Assembly: GCA_964592475.1 (NCBI GenBank)
Contig: CAZQEZ010000004.1
Span: 3,459-67,458, forward strand
DNA: 64,000 nucleotides
From: CAZQEZ01 sp964592475
GTDB lineage: Bacteria > Bacteroidota > Bacteroidia > Cytophagales > Cyclobacteriaceae
Direction of reading: 5' to 3'
A program made the translations under genes and the position numbers. The notes under the pieces are model-generated. The model made no database searches, was not told where the DNA came from, and saw only the letters and a list, made by a program, of their open reading frames with translations. Shown one piece after another: positions 9,031-18,095 of this stretch (positions within the stretch are counted from its first letter, which is position 1; every line of letters begins with the position of its first letter).

Positions 9031-9656
9031 ATTGTCAAAAGCATGCTTTTAATCTTTTGCCAAATATTAGCCTCAACCTGGTCAGGTGGAAGGTTGCCAT
9101 CGGTTATAAATATGTGTTCATCATCCCTCAGTCGATCAAAAGATTGCAAGTAATAATTTCTTACCCGTTCTAGATTTTCCAGTGTTTCGTACAATTCGGT
9201 GGTACTTCGGTTGGCTTTGATACGATGCATACTTTCGGCAGGATCTACATCCACGAAAATAGTAATGTCGGGTTTGAGCAATGAAGCACTAAGGGTATTT
9301 GCTTGTATTACCCAATCAAGTGAAGTAAAAACAGATTGATAGGCATAAGAAGAAAAATAATATCGATCACAAATAACAGTATGACCGGTAGCCAACATTT
9401 TTTTCATTCCATACTCTTCATTCAAAATATGCTCCAGGCGATCAGCTACAAAAAGACCGGCAATAGTTTTATCATTAAAACTTGTTTCCCCTTTAAAAGC
9501 CCCTCTAATAAGTTTTCCTATTGGCCCATTTGTGGGCTCACAAGTGGTGTGCACCAATTGGCCAGCCGTTTTTAGTCGTTTACTAAGCCGATTTGCCTGT
9601 GTACTTTTACCGCTACCGTCAATACCTTCAAGCGCAATAAAAAGCGTATTCTTCAT
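9027..9656 (-). CDS. tmk: Thymidylate kinase
   Basis: 209 residues, a normal length. It phosphorylates dTMP to dTDP with ATP in the cytoplasm, an essential step of dTTP synthesis. The P-loop is GIDGSGKST (residues 11-19); the DR motif is CDRYYFSSYAYQ, and FVDVDPAES follows in the usual place. The LID region, NRSTTELYETLENLERVR, is followed by a typical C-terminal helix. The stop codon overlaps the end of the Crp-like remnant by 4 bases in the convergent direction. Confidence 0.95.
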   Translation of the reverse strand: MKNTLFIALEGIDGSGKSTQANRLSKRLKTAGQLVHTTCEPTNGPIGKLIRGAFKGETSFNDKTIAGLFVADRLEHILNEEYGMKKMLATGHTVICDRYYFSSYAYQSVFTSLDWVIQANTLSASLLKPDITIFVDVDPAESMHRIKANRSTTELYETLENLERVRNYYLQSFDRLRDDEHIFITDGNLPPDQVEANIWQKIKSMLLTI

Positions 9657-9854
9657 AATAATTATTTTACATGCAAAACTGAAGAAAATAGTTTAATTTA
9701 TCGGCAAATATGTTAGTAATTAATTCTACTGAATTAGGTAAATGGGTAATAAAAATTTGCAAAAACCCATAGTTTTAATGACAATTAACCAAATTTATAA
9801 ATCTTTGCTAATTTCTTAGTAATTTTATAACTTAAATACCTGCATTCGATAAAA

Positions 9855-12119
9855 GTGATGTTCATTCTTGAAATAATAAAAAAAGTTTTGTTTAAATTAA
9901 TTAAGGCACCTAAAAACAAATGCTTGACCTTAATCTTCCTGCTTCTGCCAATAATTATATTTGCCTACGAAGTTGAAAATGACACCTTGCCACCACAGGA
10001 AAATAATGAATATGCTATATACGAAGACCTTGAGCATATTAATAATGCCCTAAATGGAGCTATTCAGCAAAAAAAACAAAACAAAATAGCCCCCCTACTT
10101 TACCATAAAGCTGATTACTATTATTATCAATACAATAAAGACAGCGCACTACATTATTACAACAAAGCACTTACTTTAGCAAAAGACATTCCGTTTGATT
10201 CATTACTAGGAGCAAGCTATTACAGTATAGGACATATCTATTATGAATTAGATGATTACGATACCGCGATGTTCTTTGCAGAAAAGGCAAGCAAAATTTT
10301 CGAATCATTAGCTGACTCCAGTATGCTGATAAAAGTGAAGGAGTTAAAAGCGGAAATTTATAACTATGAAGGCAAAAATCAAAAAGCAATTAATGTTTGC
10401 ATAGAAATTATCAAATTTTATGAAACTCATGAAGATTTACAAACTAAATCGGAACTTGTCAATGTTTATAATATAATCGGAAATGTTTTTATTAATTTAG
10501 GTGCTTTTGATAAAGCAAAGAAATACTTAACTCATGCAGTAGAGCTCTCTCGAAAATTCAACAATAAATACGATTTATCTGTCTCTTATGCTTCTATTGG
10601 CAACTTATATTACGAACAGAAAAATTACTCCCGGGCTAAAGATATTTTTGAAACTTCTTTTGAATTAGACATCGAATTGCAAGACTCCATGGGAATTGGC
10701 TTTAATTTATTTTCATTGGGTAAAACTCATCTGGCCATGGATAGCTTTAAGCTAGCATTGAGTTATTTAAATAGAGGATTAAAAGTAGCTAAAAGAATAG
10801 AAGACAAAGACCTGGAATGCAATATTCTAGCTCATATGGGCAATTGCCTGGTAAATATTGGTAAATATAAAGAAGCAATTGAAAAGCTGGATCTAGCAGA
10901 AAATATTGCAATTGAAATAGGTGCTTTGCCTATTTTAGAAATGGTGTATAATCATTTTTCAAAATACTATGAATCCACCGGTGAAGTCGATAAAGCTTTT
11001 CAATATTTAAAAAAATACAATCGTGTTTCTTCCCAAATACACCAACAGGAAGATGCCAGGAAAATTGCTGAAATAGAATCGGTCTATGAGTTGACAGAAA
11101 AAGAAAAAGAAATTGAATTATTAAGAAAAGAAAAGAAAATACAAGAATTACTAGCAGAAAACAGAAAAATAATAATAATAGAGCTCCTGGCTATTGCTTC
11201 ATTAATTTTTATTATTTCAATAGTATTGTATAGTCGAAATAGGTTTAAAACTCGAAGCAATAAAATATTGGAAAAACAAAAAGAAGAGCTTAATGATCAA
11301 AAAAGAAAAATAGAAAAGCAAAAAAACGAGATACAAAACAAGAGTGTCAAATTATCCGAAATCAATCATCAGCTCACTGCCAGTATAGAGTATGCAAAAA
11401 AAATTCAAACTTCTTTATTTGCCGATGTTCAGGAATTAAAAATTATTTTTCCACAAAGTTTTGTCTTCAATAGACCGAAAGATATTATCAGTGGTGATTT
11501 TTATTGGATAAATGCCGAGGGAGATAAAGCTTATTTGGCAGTTGTTGATTGCACCGGCCATGGTGTACCAGGAGCTTTTATGACAATTTTGGCTAATTCA
11601 TTGCTCAATCAAATCATTCTTGAAAACAAGGTAGCTTCACCGGAAATCATTCTAAGCTTATTGGATACTAAGTTAAAACAAAACTTATTGCATCATAGCG
11701 AATATTTATCCTCGAATGGAATGGATATTGCAATTTGTATTATTGACAAATCAACCTATCAAGTAGAATTTTCCGGGGCTCATATTGCCTTTTATTATGC
11801 CAACAGCAACGGCCTGCAACAAATAAAAGGAACCCGTTTTCCCATAGGAAGTGCTTATTATGAAAACAAAAAGTATACTCGACAACATTTGCAACTACAA
11901 GCAGGTGATATGATTTACTTGGCCTCCGATGGCTTTCCTGATCAGTTTGGAGGCAAAGATGACAAGAAATTTTTGCGGATCAATTTTAAAAAACTACTGG
12001 AAAAGATAAGTGTATTGAAAGTGCCGTCTCAACTCAAAATATTAGAAGAGGCCTTTAACGAATGGCAAGGTGAACAACCTCAAACAGATGATATTTTGGT
12101 AGTTGGAATAAAATTATAG
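9855..12119 (+). CDS. TPR-repeat membrane protein with SpoIIE/PP2C-type phosphatase domain
   Basis: 754 residues. An N-terminal hydrophobic segment (about 20-40, signal or anchor) leads to a periplasmic array of about seven tetratricopeptide repeats (about 55-420, for example LVNVYNIIGNVFINLGAFDK). A transmembrane helix (about 439-457), a charged coiled coil (about 465-515) and a C-terminal SpoIIE phosphatase domain (about 525-754) follow. Metal-binding motifs are visible: SGDFYWI, VDCTGHGVPGAFM, SDGFPDQFGGK and the final DDILVVGIKL. Such proteins dephosphorylate STAS-domain anti-sigma antagonists. The only STAS protein in the window is about 19 kb away (30934-31269), so a partnership is speculative. 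TATAAATCTTTGC near 9796 is a near-consensus -7 element. Met1 or Met2 may be used. Confidence 0.9.
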   Translation: MMFILEIIKKVLFKLIKAPKNKCLTLIFLLLPIIIFAYEVENDTLPPQENNEYAIYEDLEHINNALNGAIQQKKQNKIAPLLYHKADYYYYQYNKDSALHYYNKALTLAKDIPFDSLLGASYYSIGHIYYELDDYDTAMFFAEKASKIFESLADSSMLIKVKELKAEIYNYEGKNQKAINVCIEIIKFYETHEDLQTKSELVNVYNIIGNVFINLGAFDKAKKYLTHAVELSRKFNNKYDLSVSYASIGNLYYEQKNYSRAKDIFETSFELDIELQDSMGIGFNLFSLGKTHLAMDSFKLALSYLNRGLKVAKRIEDKDLECNILAHMGNCLVNIGKYKEAIEKLDLAENIAIEIGALPILEMVYNHFSKYYESTGEVDKAFQYLKKYNRVSSQIHQQEDARKIAEIESVYELTEKEKEIELLRKEKKIQELLAENRKIIIIELLAIASLIFIISIVLYSRNRFKTRSNKILEKQKEELNDQKRKIEKQKNEIQNKSVKLSEINHQLTASIEYAKKIQTSLFADVQELKIIFPQSFVFNRPKDIISGDFYWINAEGDKAYLAVVDCTGHGVPGAFMTILANSLLNQIILENKVASPEIILSLLDTKLKQNLLHHSEYLSSNGMDIAICIIDKSTYQVEFSGAHIAFYYANSNGLQQIKGTRFPIGSAYYENKKYTRQHLQLQAGDMIYLASDGFPDQFGGKDDKKFLRINFKKLLEKISVLKVPSQLKILEEAFNEWQGEQPQTDDILVVGIKL

Positions 12120-12124
12120 CAGCA

Positions 12125-13114
12125 TTAGGCCAAAATCTTCTCTATTTTTTCAAGCTCGTCAGCGGCAAAGCTTAAATTTTGATTAGCGGCCAAACTATTT
12201 TTAAGCTGAGCAACCGAACTTACGCCAATTAATACAGAACTTATCCTATTATCTTTAAGTAGCCATGCCAATGCCATTTGCGCTAATGATTGATTTCTGG
12301 CGTTGGCAATTTCATTTAATTTTTCAATCCCAGCGGTCAATTTTTCATCAATATCTTTAGGCCACAAGTAGCCGTAGTTTTTGCCGGCTCGTGAATCATC
12401 CGGAACTCCCTTTAAGTATTTGTCGGTTAGCAAACCTTGTGCAAGTGGGGAAAAGGCAATACACCCCACACCATTATTACCTAATACATCTAGTAAGCCT
12501 TGTTCGGGTGTTCGCTCTAGCATTGAATATTTTGTTTGATGAATTAAACATGGCGTGCCCAAATTTTTCAAAATATCTATAGCTTCCTGGGTTTGTTTTG
12601 GTGGATAATTACTGATACCGGCATACAAGGCCCTTCCCGATCTTACAATAAAATCCAGAGCACTCATGGTTTCATACAGTGGCGTTTCGGGGTCATACCG
12701 GTGGGAATAAAAAAGATCCATATAATCTACTTGCATTCTTTTTAAGCTGTGATCACAACTCGATATCAAATATTTTCTTGAACCCCAGTCGCCATAAGGA
12801 CCCGGCCACATATCATACCCGGCTTTTGAAGACAAAAAAAGCTCTTTTCTATAGGGAACAAAATCTTTCTTGAAAATAAGGCCAAAATTCTCTTCTGCAG
12901 AACCATAAGGTGGGCCGTAGTTATTGGCTAAATCAAAATGAGTTACTCCCAAATCAAAAGCTTTACGCAAAATTGATCTACCTTTCTCCAAAGGCTCTAC
13001 CTGCCCGAAATTATGCCATAAGCCCAGTGAAAACAAAGGCAGTTTAATACCACTATTTCCACATCTTTTAAATTGCATTTGATTGTATCGATTATTAGCA
13101 GCCAAATATTCCAT
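12125..13114 (-). CDS. Aldo/keto reductase, YghZ (L-glyceraldehyde-3-phosphate reductase)-like
   Basis: 329 residues, a TIM-barrel NADPH-dependent reductase. The N-terminus MEYLAANNRYNQMQF aligns residue for residue with the start of E. coli YghZ, so I start at 13114 rather than at the upstream Met at 13159. Shared features are SLGLWHNFGQ, the catalytic-Tyr region HFDLANNYGPPYGSAEENFG, KAGYDMWPGPYGDWGS, and the NADPH-binding IAFSPLAQGLLTDKYL. YghZ reduces methylglyoxal and L-glyceraldehyde 3-phosphate; that activity is inferred here. msrA lies upstream on the same strand, so the two could form a carbonyl/oxidative-stress unit. Confidence 0.87.
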   Translation of the reverse strand: MEYLAANNRYNQMQFKRCGNSGIKLPLFSLGLWHNFGQVEPLEKGRSILRKAFDLGVTHFDLANNYGPPYGSAEENFGLIFKKDFVPYRKELFLSSKAGYDMWPGPYGDWGSRKYLISSCDHSLKRMQVDYMDLFYSHRYDPETPLYETMSALDFIVRSGRALYAGISNYPPKQTQEAIDILKNLGTPCLIHQTKYSMLERTPEQGLLDVLGNNGVGCIAFSPLAQGLLTDKYLKGVPDDSRAGKNYGYLWPKDIDEKLTAGIEKLNEIANARNQSLAQMALAWLLKDNRISSVLIGVSSVAQLKNSLAANQNLSFAADELEKIEKILA

Positions 13115-13187
13115 AATTTTAAAATTCTCAGGTGATTTTGCAGCCGCTAATTTATTCATTACCAGGCTTAATGTAAATGAAAATGTT

Positions 13188-13808
13188 TTATTTATAGGCA
13201 GGTTTTAAATATTCTTTGAATCTTTTTTCAAACTTTACTATTTTAGGTTTGGCTACTGATACCACGTAAGACTGATCAGGATTTTTTTCCACAAAATCCT
13301 GATGGTACTCTTCAGCTATATAAAATTTCTCAAGAGGTTTAAGTTCTGTCACAATAGGATAGCCCCTTTCTCCTGACTTTTGCAATTCTGACAGATAATT
13401 ATAAGCCAATTCCTTTTGATTATCATTATGATAATAAATAGCAGATCTATATTGTGTGCCTACATCAGGCATTTGCTTATTGAGCTGGGTAGGATCGTGT
13501 GCATAAAAAAACATTTCCAGTAATTTGTTGTAGGATATTTCTGAAGTATTGTATTCTACTTGAAATACTTCCGCGTGCTTTGTTTTGCCCATACTTACTT
13601 CCCTATAGGTAGGGTTCACTTTTTCACCACCAGCATATCCTGAAACTACCTTTTCTACCCCTTTAACTCTTTCAAACATTGCCTCGGTACACCAAAAGCA
13701 TCCTCCGGCAAATGTAGCATATTCTGTAAGCCCTTTTTGGCCGTTACATCCCGAAATAGCAAAAGATATAAAAACAGCTAGTATTAAAAATTTTTTTATA
13801 CTTAACAT
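13188..13808 (-). CDS. msrA: Peptide methionine sulfoxide reductase A, predicted lipoprotein
   Basis: 206 residues. It reduces methionine-S-sulfoxide in oxidised proteins. The active-site motif GCFWC has its catalytic Cys at residue 37. GYAGGEKVNPTYREVSMGKT, YHDNDQ and YHQDFVEKNP are family hallmarks. Unusually for MsrA, a signal sequence with a lipobox (ISGC, Cys21) precedes the domain, predicting export and lipid anchoring in the periplasm or outer membrane. This form is known among Bacteroidota. No MsrB domain is fused. Reductant supply from a periplasmic thioredoxin-like protein would be needed but is not encoded nearby. Confidence 0.94.
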   Translation of the reverse strand: MLSIKKFLILAVFISFAISGCNGQKGLTEYATFAGGCFWCTEAMFERVKGVEKVVSGYAGGEKVNPTYREVSMGKTKHAEVFQVEYNTSEISYNKLLEMFFYAHDPTQLNKQMPDVGTQYRSAIYYHNDNQKELAYNYLSELQKSGERGYPIVTELKPLEKFYIAEEYHQDFVEKNPDQSYVVSVAKPKIVKFEKRFKEYLKPAYK

Positions 13809-14235
13809 AATATTGAAATTTATAAAAATATATTATTAAAATTATTGGAAAATATCATATACAAAGATGATATTGGAAACCTATTAGACCTATTGTTTTA
13901 CAAAATTGTTGCCTCAGAAGTTAATTTGCACTTCTTTATTACATCATCTTTTAACCCTACTCATAATACTTAAGTGGCTGACTATCAATATTTAAAAGTC
14001 TTTTTTTTCTATTTTTTAGCATTTTATTAAAAATTTAATAACCTATTCCCTATTATTATAGTTCTGATTTTCAACGAGTTATGCTAATAAACAATTAATT
14101 GACCAAATTGGAATGTAAATAATGAGCTATTATTAAGGGTAGTTTGGTAAATCAAGTATTAATTTCTCAAGTTACTTTACTTTGATAACAAAAGATATAT
14201 TTTACTTACTTACTTGTATTTTTTGACAAAATAAT
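13809..14235. other. AT-rich intergenic region
   Basis: Between divergent msrA and the beta-lactamase-like gene. I see only short AT runs, no open frame, no convincing hairpin and no repeat. Confidence 0.4.
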
Positions 14236-14266
14236 ATTGTGGCCTATTATTATATTTTTTAATTTG
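14236..14266 (+). promoter_or_regulatory. Near-consensus promoter for the serine hydrolase gene
   Basis: ATTG (14236-14239), 19 bases, then TTAATTTG (14259-14266) followed by C. There is one mismatch in each box against TTTG and TAnnTTTG. The ATG is 59 bases downstream. Confidence 0.35.
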
Positions 14267-14325
14267 CAGCTTCGTTAAAACAACTGAATTTCAAGTATTT
14301 ATAAAATAAAAATTAATAGCCAATT

Positions 14326-15693
14326 ATGAATAGAAGATTTAAGCTTTTGATTACCATTACCTTAACTCTTTTCTTTTATTTCGAAGTAGCTATATCATCT
14401 TCAGGCATTTACAATGAAGAAGGTGGAAAATATGCGGATTCTCGAATCTTTAAAAGACGAGTTACAAATGAGCTTTCTTCATTGCCACAATTACAAATTT
14501 TAGATAAGAATATACAAAATTTTATTGACAAATGGGGTGTAGCTGGTGCCACAGTTGCTATCATGAAAGAAGATAAGTTGGTATATGCCAAAGGGTTTGG
14601 TTATGCTGACAAAGAAAATCAAGAGCTAGTACAACCGGAGCATCTGTTTAGAATTGCAAGTGTATCTAAATTAGTAACTGCTGTAGCCATTATGAAACTG
14701 GTAGAAGAAGGTTCTTTAAATTTGGATGATCTGGTGTTTGGCCGCAACGGAATACTAAATGATTCTATCTACAGCGACATAAGAGACAAAAAAGCAAAAA
14801 AAATAACTGTTCGACATCTTCTAGAGCATTCGGCAGGCTGGACTACACGAGGTGGCGACCCGATGTTTAATCCGTTAGGCATTGCCCACAGGCTCGATGT
14901 AAATCCACCGGCTTCTATTCCGCAAATTATAAGTCATGAATTGAAATATAAAAGAATTTATTATCATCCTGGAAGCAGAAGCTATTATAGTAATTTTGGT
15001 TTTGTGGTGCTTGGGGAGGTGATCAGAAAAATAACTCATCAGACTTATGAGAAATTTGTAAAAAATGAGATTTTAGCGCCCCTTGGCATAGATAAAATGG
15101 CTATTGGTCTTAATTTATCGGAAGAAAGCAAACAGGAAGAAGTTAAATATTATGACAAGCCCAATGCACCATCGCGATTATCTTGTTATGGTACTGGACA
15201 AATGGTGCCAAGAACTTATGGCGGCACTAATATACAAGCATTAAGTTCTGCCGGTGGTTGGATCGCGTCCTCAATTGATCTTATGCGTTTACTAGCTGGA
15301 ATTAATGATTTTCCTTACAGGCCTGACTTTTTAAGCGCGGAATCAATTGCCACACTTACTACACCTAGAGAACAGCACCTTAGTACCCTGGGTTGGCGCG
15401 ATGCCGATCCAAATGGTAACTGGTATCGTACCGGTACCTTGGCCGGTAGCTCGGCTATTCTCATGCGCCGTGCAGATAATATTAGTTTTGTAATGATTAC
15501 TAACAGCAGTACATGGAGAGGTTCTAATTTTAGTAAAGATATGAAGTACATGCTTAATGGTGCTATAAATCAGGTAGTTGATTGGCCAAGGCATGATTTA
15601 TTTGAGTATCAGTTCCCAAATCTAACGCCGATACCACCTGCCTGGTGGATTACCGAAAAAACAAATACTCAATTTACATTAAGTCGGAATTAA
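14326..15693 (+). CDS. Secreted class-C beta-lactamase-family serine hydrolase
   Basis: 455 residues with an N-terminal signal segment (about 6-25). The SxxK catalytic motif is SVSK (Ser112, Lys115) in FRIASVSKLVTAVAIMKL. The YxN motif is YYSNFG near residue 222, and GTLAGSSAIL stands where the KTG-like third motif is expected. HLLEHSAGW and YEKFVKNEILAPLGIDKM are conserved in this family (serine beta-lactamase-like, DD-peptidase or esterase). It may act on peptidoglycan peptides or small esters; the sequence does not show resistance to beta-lactams. Its last 20 bases overlap the convergent PD40 gene. Confidence 0.88.
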   Translation: MNRRFKLLITITLTLFFYFEVAISSSGIYNEEGGKYADSRIFKRRVTNELSSLPQLQILDKNIQNFIDKWGVAGATVAIMKEDKLVYAKGFGYADKENQELVQPEHLFRIASVSKLVTAVAIMKLVEEGSLNLDDLVFGRNGILNDSIYSDIRDKKAKKITVRHLLEHSAGWTTRGGDPMFNPLGIAHRLDVNPPASIPQIISHELKYKRIYYHPGSRSYYSNFGFVVLGEVIRKITHQTYEKFVKNEILAPLGIDKMAIGLNLSEESKQEEVKYYDKPNAPSRLSCYGTGQMVPRTYGGTNIQALSSAGGWIASSIDLMRLLAGINDFPYRPDFLSAESIATLTTPREQHLSTLGWRDADPNGNWYRTGTLAGSSAILMRRADNISFVMITNSSTWRGSNFSKDMKYMLNGAINQVVDWPRHDLFEYQFPNLTPIPPAWWITEKTNTQFTLSRN

Positions 15694-17170
15694 CATTTAT
15701 CCTACGATTTATTAGTGATAAGTCCACCGTATGGAATGGTATTTTACGGCTATTGCCATTATAGCTGATTTTAATATCATATTTGCCGCCGGGCACTAAT
15801 TTAATTACTTGTTGGTGTACCGCATTTGCAAAACTATTTCTTAAGTGACCATTTTCGTAAACATCGATTTGTGCAGAGGAATTTTCAGGAATATCAATGA
15901 TTACAGGTACATATTGAAGCTGAAAATAATAAATATCATCACCGCCTTCACCGGGTCTATTGGAAGAAAAATACCCTTCCAAATTATTAGCATCTATTGC
16001 TAAACCAAAATCATCGTAAGCAGTATTTAAAGGATATCCGGGATTGACCGGTTGTTCAATCACATTTTCTTTATCAATTTTACAGCTAAAAATATCTAAT
16101 CCTCCAATGCCAATTTTGCCATTGGAAGAAAAATATAATATGGAATCCTGATGTAAATAGGGGAATAGTTCATTTCCGGATGTATTTATTTCATCACCAA
16201 AATTTCGGGGTATACTCCAGGCTCCATTCACCTTCTCACTGTAATATAGATCAGTACCACCTATTCCACCAGCCATGTCAGAAGCGAAAATTAAGAAGTC
16301 GCCTTTTTGATTAATTGCCGGGTGTCCAACAGAAAAATTATTTTCATTGTGAGGAAAAGAAATAATACGATTAAACTCATCATCGGCTACATCAGAAAAA
16401 TATATTTGTAAAGTTTTGGCACCTTGCTTATCTACCATGGCATTATTGGAAGTATAAACTGCCTCATTTCCTTGGTTATAAAACGCCACAGGTCCTACAT
16501 GTAGTTGATTGTCGTTAAAAATTTTCCACCTTTGAGGATAACGCATGTATTTGTTATTAAGCTTTTCCGCGAAATATAATTCAGAAAATGCTTTCCCGGT
16601 CCAACTATCAATTTTTCTCACAACAGAGAATTTATCTTTATTCGACATGAACAACAATCCGTTATTCAACATAACAGGACACATTTCATCGGCTGGAGTA
16701 TTTATATTCAAGCGATCTACTTCTACCTTGTCACCATGCTGCTGCAAAAATTCTATTTGTTTAAATTCCCTTTCAAATACACTAACTTCATAGTTAATAC
16801 TTGATTTGTATTTTTCTACCCAAATAGCAGCTTTATCGTATTGCTGCAAGCTAAGGAGAGCCTGAGCATAGTATAAATAATGTTCCGGTTTTATTAAGAC
16901 CAAGTTTTCGATCATTTTTGGATACCAAATTGCTGCTTCGCCCGGATTGTTTAATTTACGATAGCTTTCGGCAATTTGCAGTGCTATTTCATCTTTAGGT
17001 TCTTTTTGATATATAGATAAATAGAGTTGTACTGCATTGGGGTAATCAAAATTTTCAAAGTAGCGATCAGCTCTTTTTCTTTTACCATCAAGTTTGGAAA
17101 AAATATTATTTTGAGCTAATGTAACTGTACTCAACAATAATAATGATAAAATAAATATCGAGTATTTCAT
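15674..17170 (-). CDS. TPR/PD40 beta-propeller protein of a T9SS-linked surface cassette
   Basis: 498 residues with a signal peptide (cleavage near LAQNN). Three or so TPR-like repeats (about 30-160) are followed by WD40-like PD40 propeller blades (about 170-420), for example GDFLIFASDMAGGIGGTDLY, DSILYFSSNGKIGIGGLDIF and LEGYFSSNRPGEGGDDIYYF. A short beta domain of about 75 residues ends it. This is the front half of PorE/SprE-neighbour and PD40-OmpA proteins, but the peptidoglycan-binding OmpA domain is missing. It is the last gene of a tight three-gene operon: only 2 bases separate it from the PorP/SprF gene. It probably helps anchor or organise the adhesin or the secretion machinery in the periplasm or at the outer membrane. 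Confidence 0.82.
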   Translation of the reverse strand: MKYSIFILSLLLLSTVTLAQNNIFSKLDGKRKRADRYFENFDYPNAVQLYLSIYQKEPKDEIALQIAESYRKLNNPGEAAIWYPKMIENLVLIKPEHYLYYAQALLSLQQYDKAAIWVEKYKSSINYEVSVFEREFKQIEFLQQHGDKVEVDRLNINTPADEMCPVMLNNGLLFMSNKDKFSVVRKIDSWTGKAFSELYFAEKLNNKYMRYPQRWKIFNDNQLHVGPVAFYNQGNEAVYTSNNAMVDKQGAKTLQIYFSDVADDEFNRIISFPHNENNFSVGHPAINQKGDFLIFASDMAGGIGGTDLYYSEKVNGAWSIPRNFGDEINTSGNELFPYLHQDSILYFSSNGKIGIGGLDIFSCKIDKENVIEQPVNPGYPLNTAYDDFGLAIDANNLEGYFSSNRPGEGGDDIYYFQLQYVPVIIDIPENSSAQIDVYENGHLRNSFANAVHQQVIKLVPGGKYDIKISYNGNSRKIPFHTVDLSLINRRINVNSDLM

Positions 17171-17172
17171 AA

Positions 17173-18090
17173 CTAAAAATATCGAGGCGAAACCACTTTT
17201 TTAGGATTAACAGAAAATAAATAATTAAGGGCAAATTCGTGGGATGCAACTTGTAAATATTCACTGTTGTTTAGACCAAAATCATATGAGTATCCTACTC
17301 TTAATTGATTAGCCAACTGTAAATCTAGAATGAGAGCCATGGTATTGATAGATTTATAAGAGGCACCTACCCAAATAACTTCATCAATTAACAAATTGGC
17401 ATTAATATCATAGCGTAGTGGCTCGCCCTGTCTGATTTGTAGAAGCCCATTGGGTTTTAATTTTAGATGAGGACTTAAGTTCATAACAAAACCACCGGTT
17501 GCAAAATAATGTCTAAAATCTCTTTCTACCCTATTGCCAGTATTTTGCTGTTCTATAGTGTGATCCAAAAGCTGAGGTGCCGAAAATCCCAAATATCCTT
17601 TTTTACCTGAGTAATAAATACCAGTACCAAAGCTGGGCAAGAAACCTCTTATATCAGAATTAAGTACCCCATCATCCTGATGTTTTATGTCTAAAATATT
17701 AAGTGCGCTTTTATAGTTTATAAATCCTCCTTGAAGCCCTAAGGAAAGATTGCCATTACCTACAGGAATTTTATAAGCATATACTAAGTAAGCACCCAAT
17801 TGGTCGGTTACTCCGGCTTTGTCACGTATTATATTCATACCTAAACCCACTCTCTCTGAATTGAGTGGGCTATGAATAGAAAAAGTTTGTGTTTGTGGTG
17901 AAGCTTCTACAGCTTGGAAGTTACCCCGATGAAAAGCTGAAACAGAAAGAGCCTCATGGCTCCCCGCGTAGGCAGGGTTAAGCACAAGACCATTGAACAT
18001 GTATTGCGAAAATATAGTATACCGCTGTGCTAATACGGTATTTATATTAGCCAATAACAAAATAACCAATATCGTGCTAAGCCTTTTCAT
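17173..18090 (-). CDS. PorP/SprF-family outer-membrane protein (T9SS)
   Basis: 305 residues with a signal peptide (LLANINTVLAQRY). FSQYMFNGLVLNPAYAGSH is the signature of the family, followed by alternating strands of a 14-stranded outer-membrane barrel (GLQGGFINYKSAL, GTGIYYSGKKGYLGFS, RVGYSYDFGLN). In Flavobacterium, SprF is needed for secretion of the type-B CTD adhesin SprB and is encoded immediately downstream of it. Here the same order holds, with 5 bases between the adhesin stop and this start. I infer it is the dedicated outer-membrane partner of the adhesin encoded at 18096-21227. Confidence 0.92.
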   Translation of the reverse strand: MKRLSTILVILLLANINTVLAQRYTIFSQYMFNGLVLNPAYAGSHEALSVSAFHRGNFQAVEASPQTQTFSIHSPLNSERVGLGMNIIRDKAGVTDQLGAYLVYAYKIPVGNGNLSLGLQGGFINYKSALNILDIKHQDDGVLNSDIRGFLPSFGTGIYYSGKKGYLGFSAPQLLDHTIEQQNTGNRVERDFRHYFATGGFVMNLSPHLKLKPNGLLQIRQGEPLRYDINANLLIDEVIWVGASYKSINTMALILDLQLANQLRVGYSYDFGLNNSEYLQVASHEFALNYLFSVNPKKVVSPRYF

Positions 18091-18095
18091 CCTAA

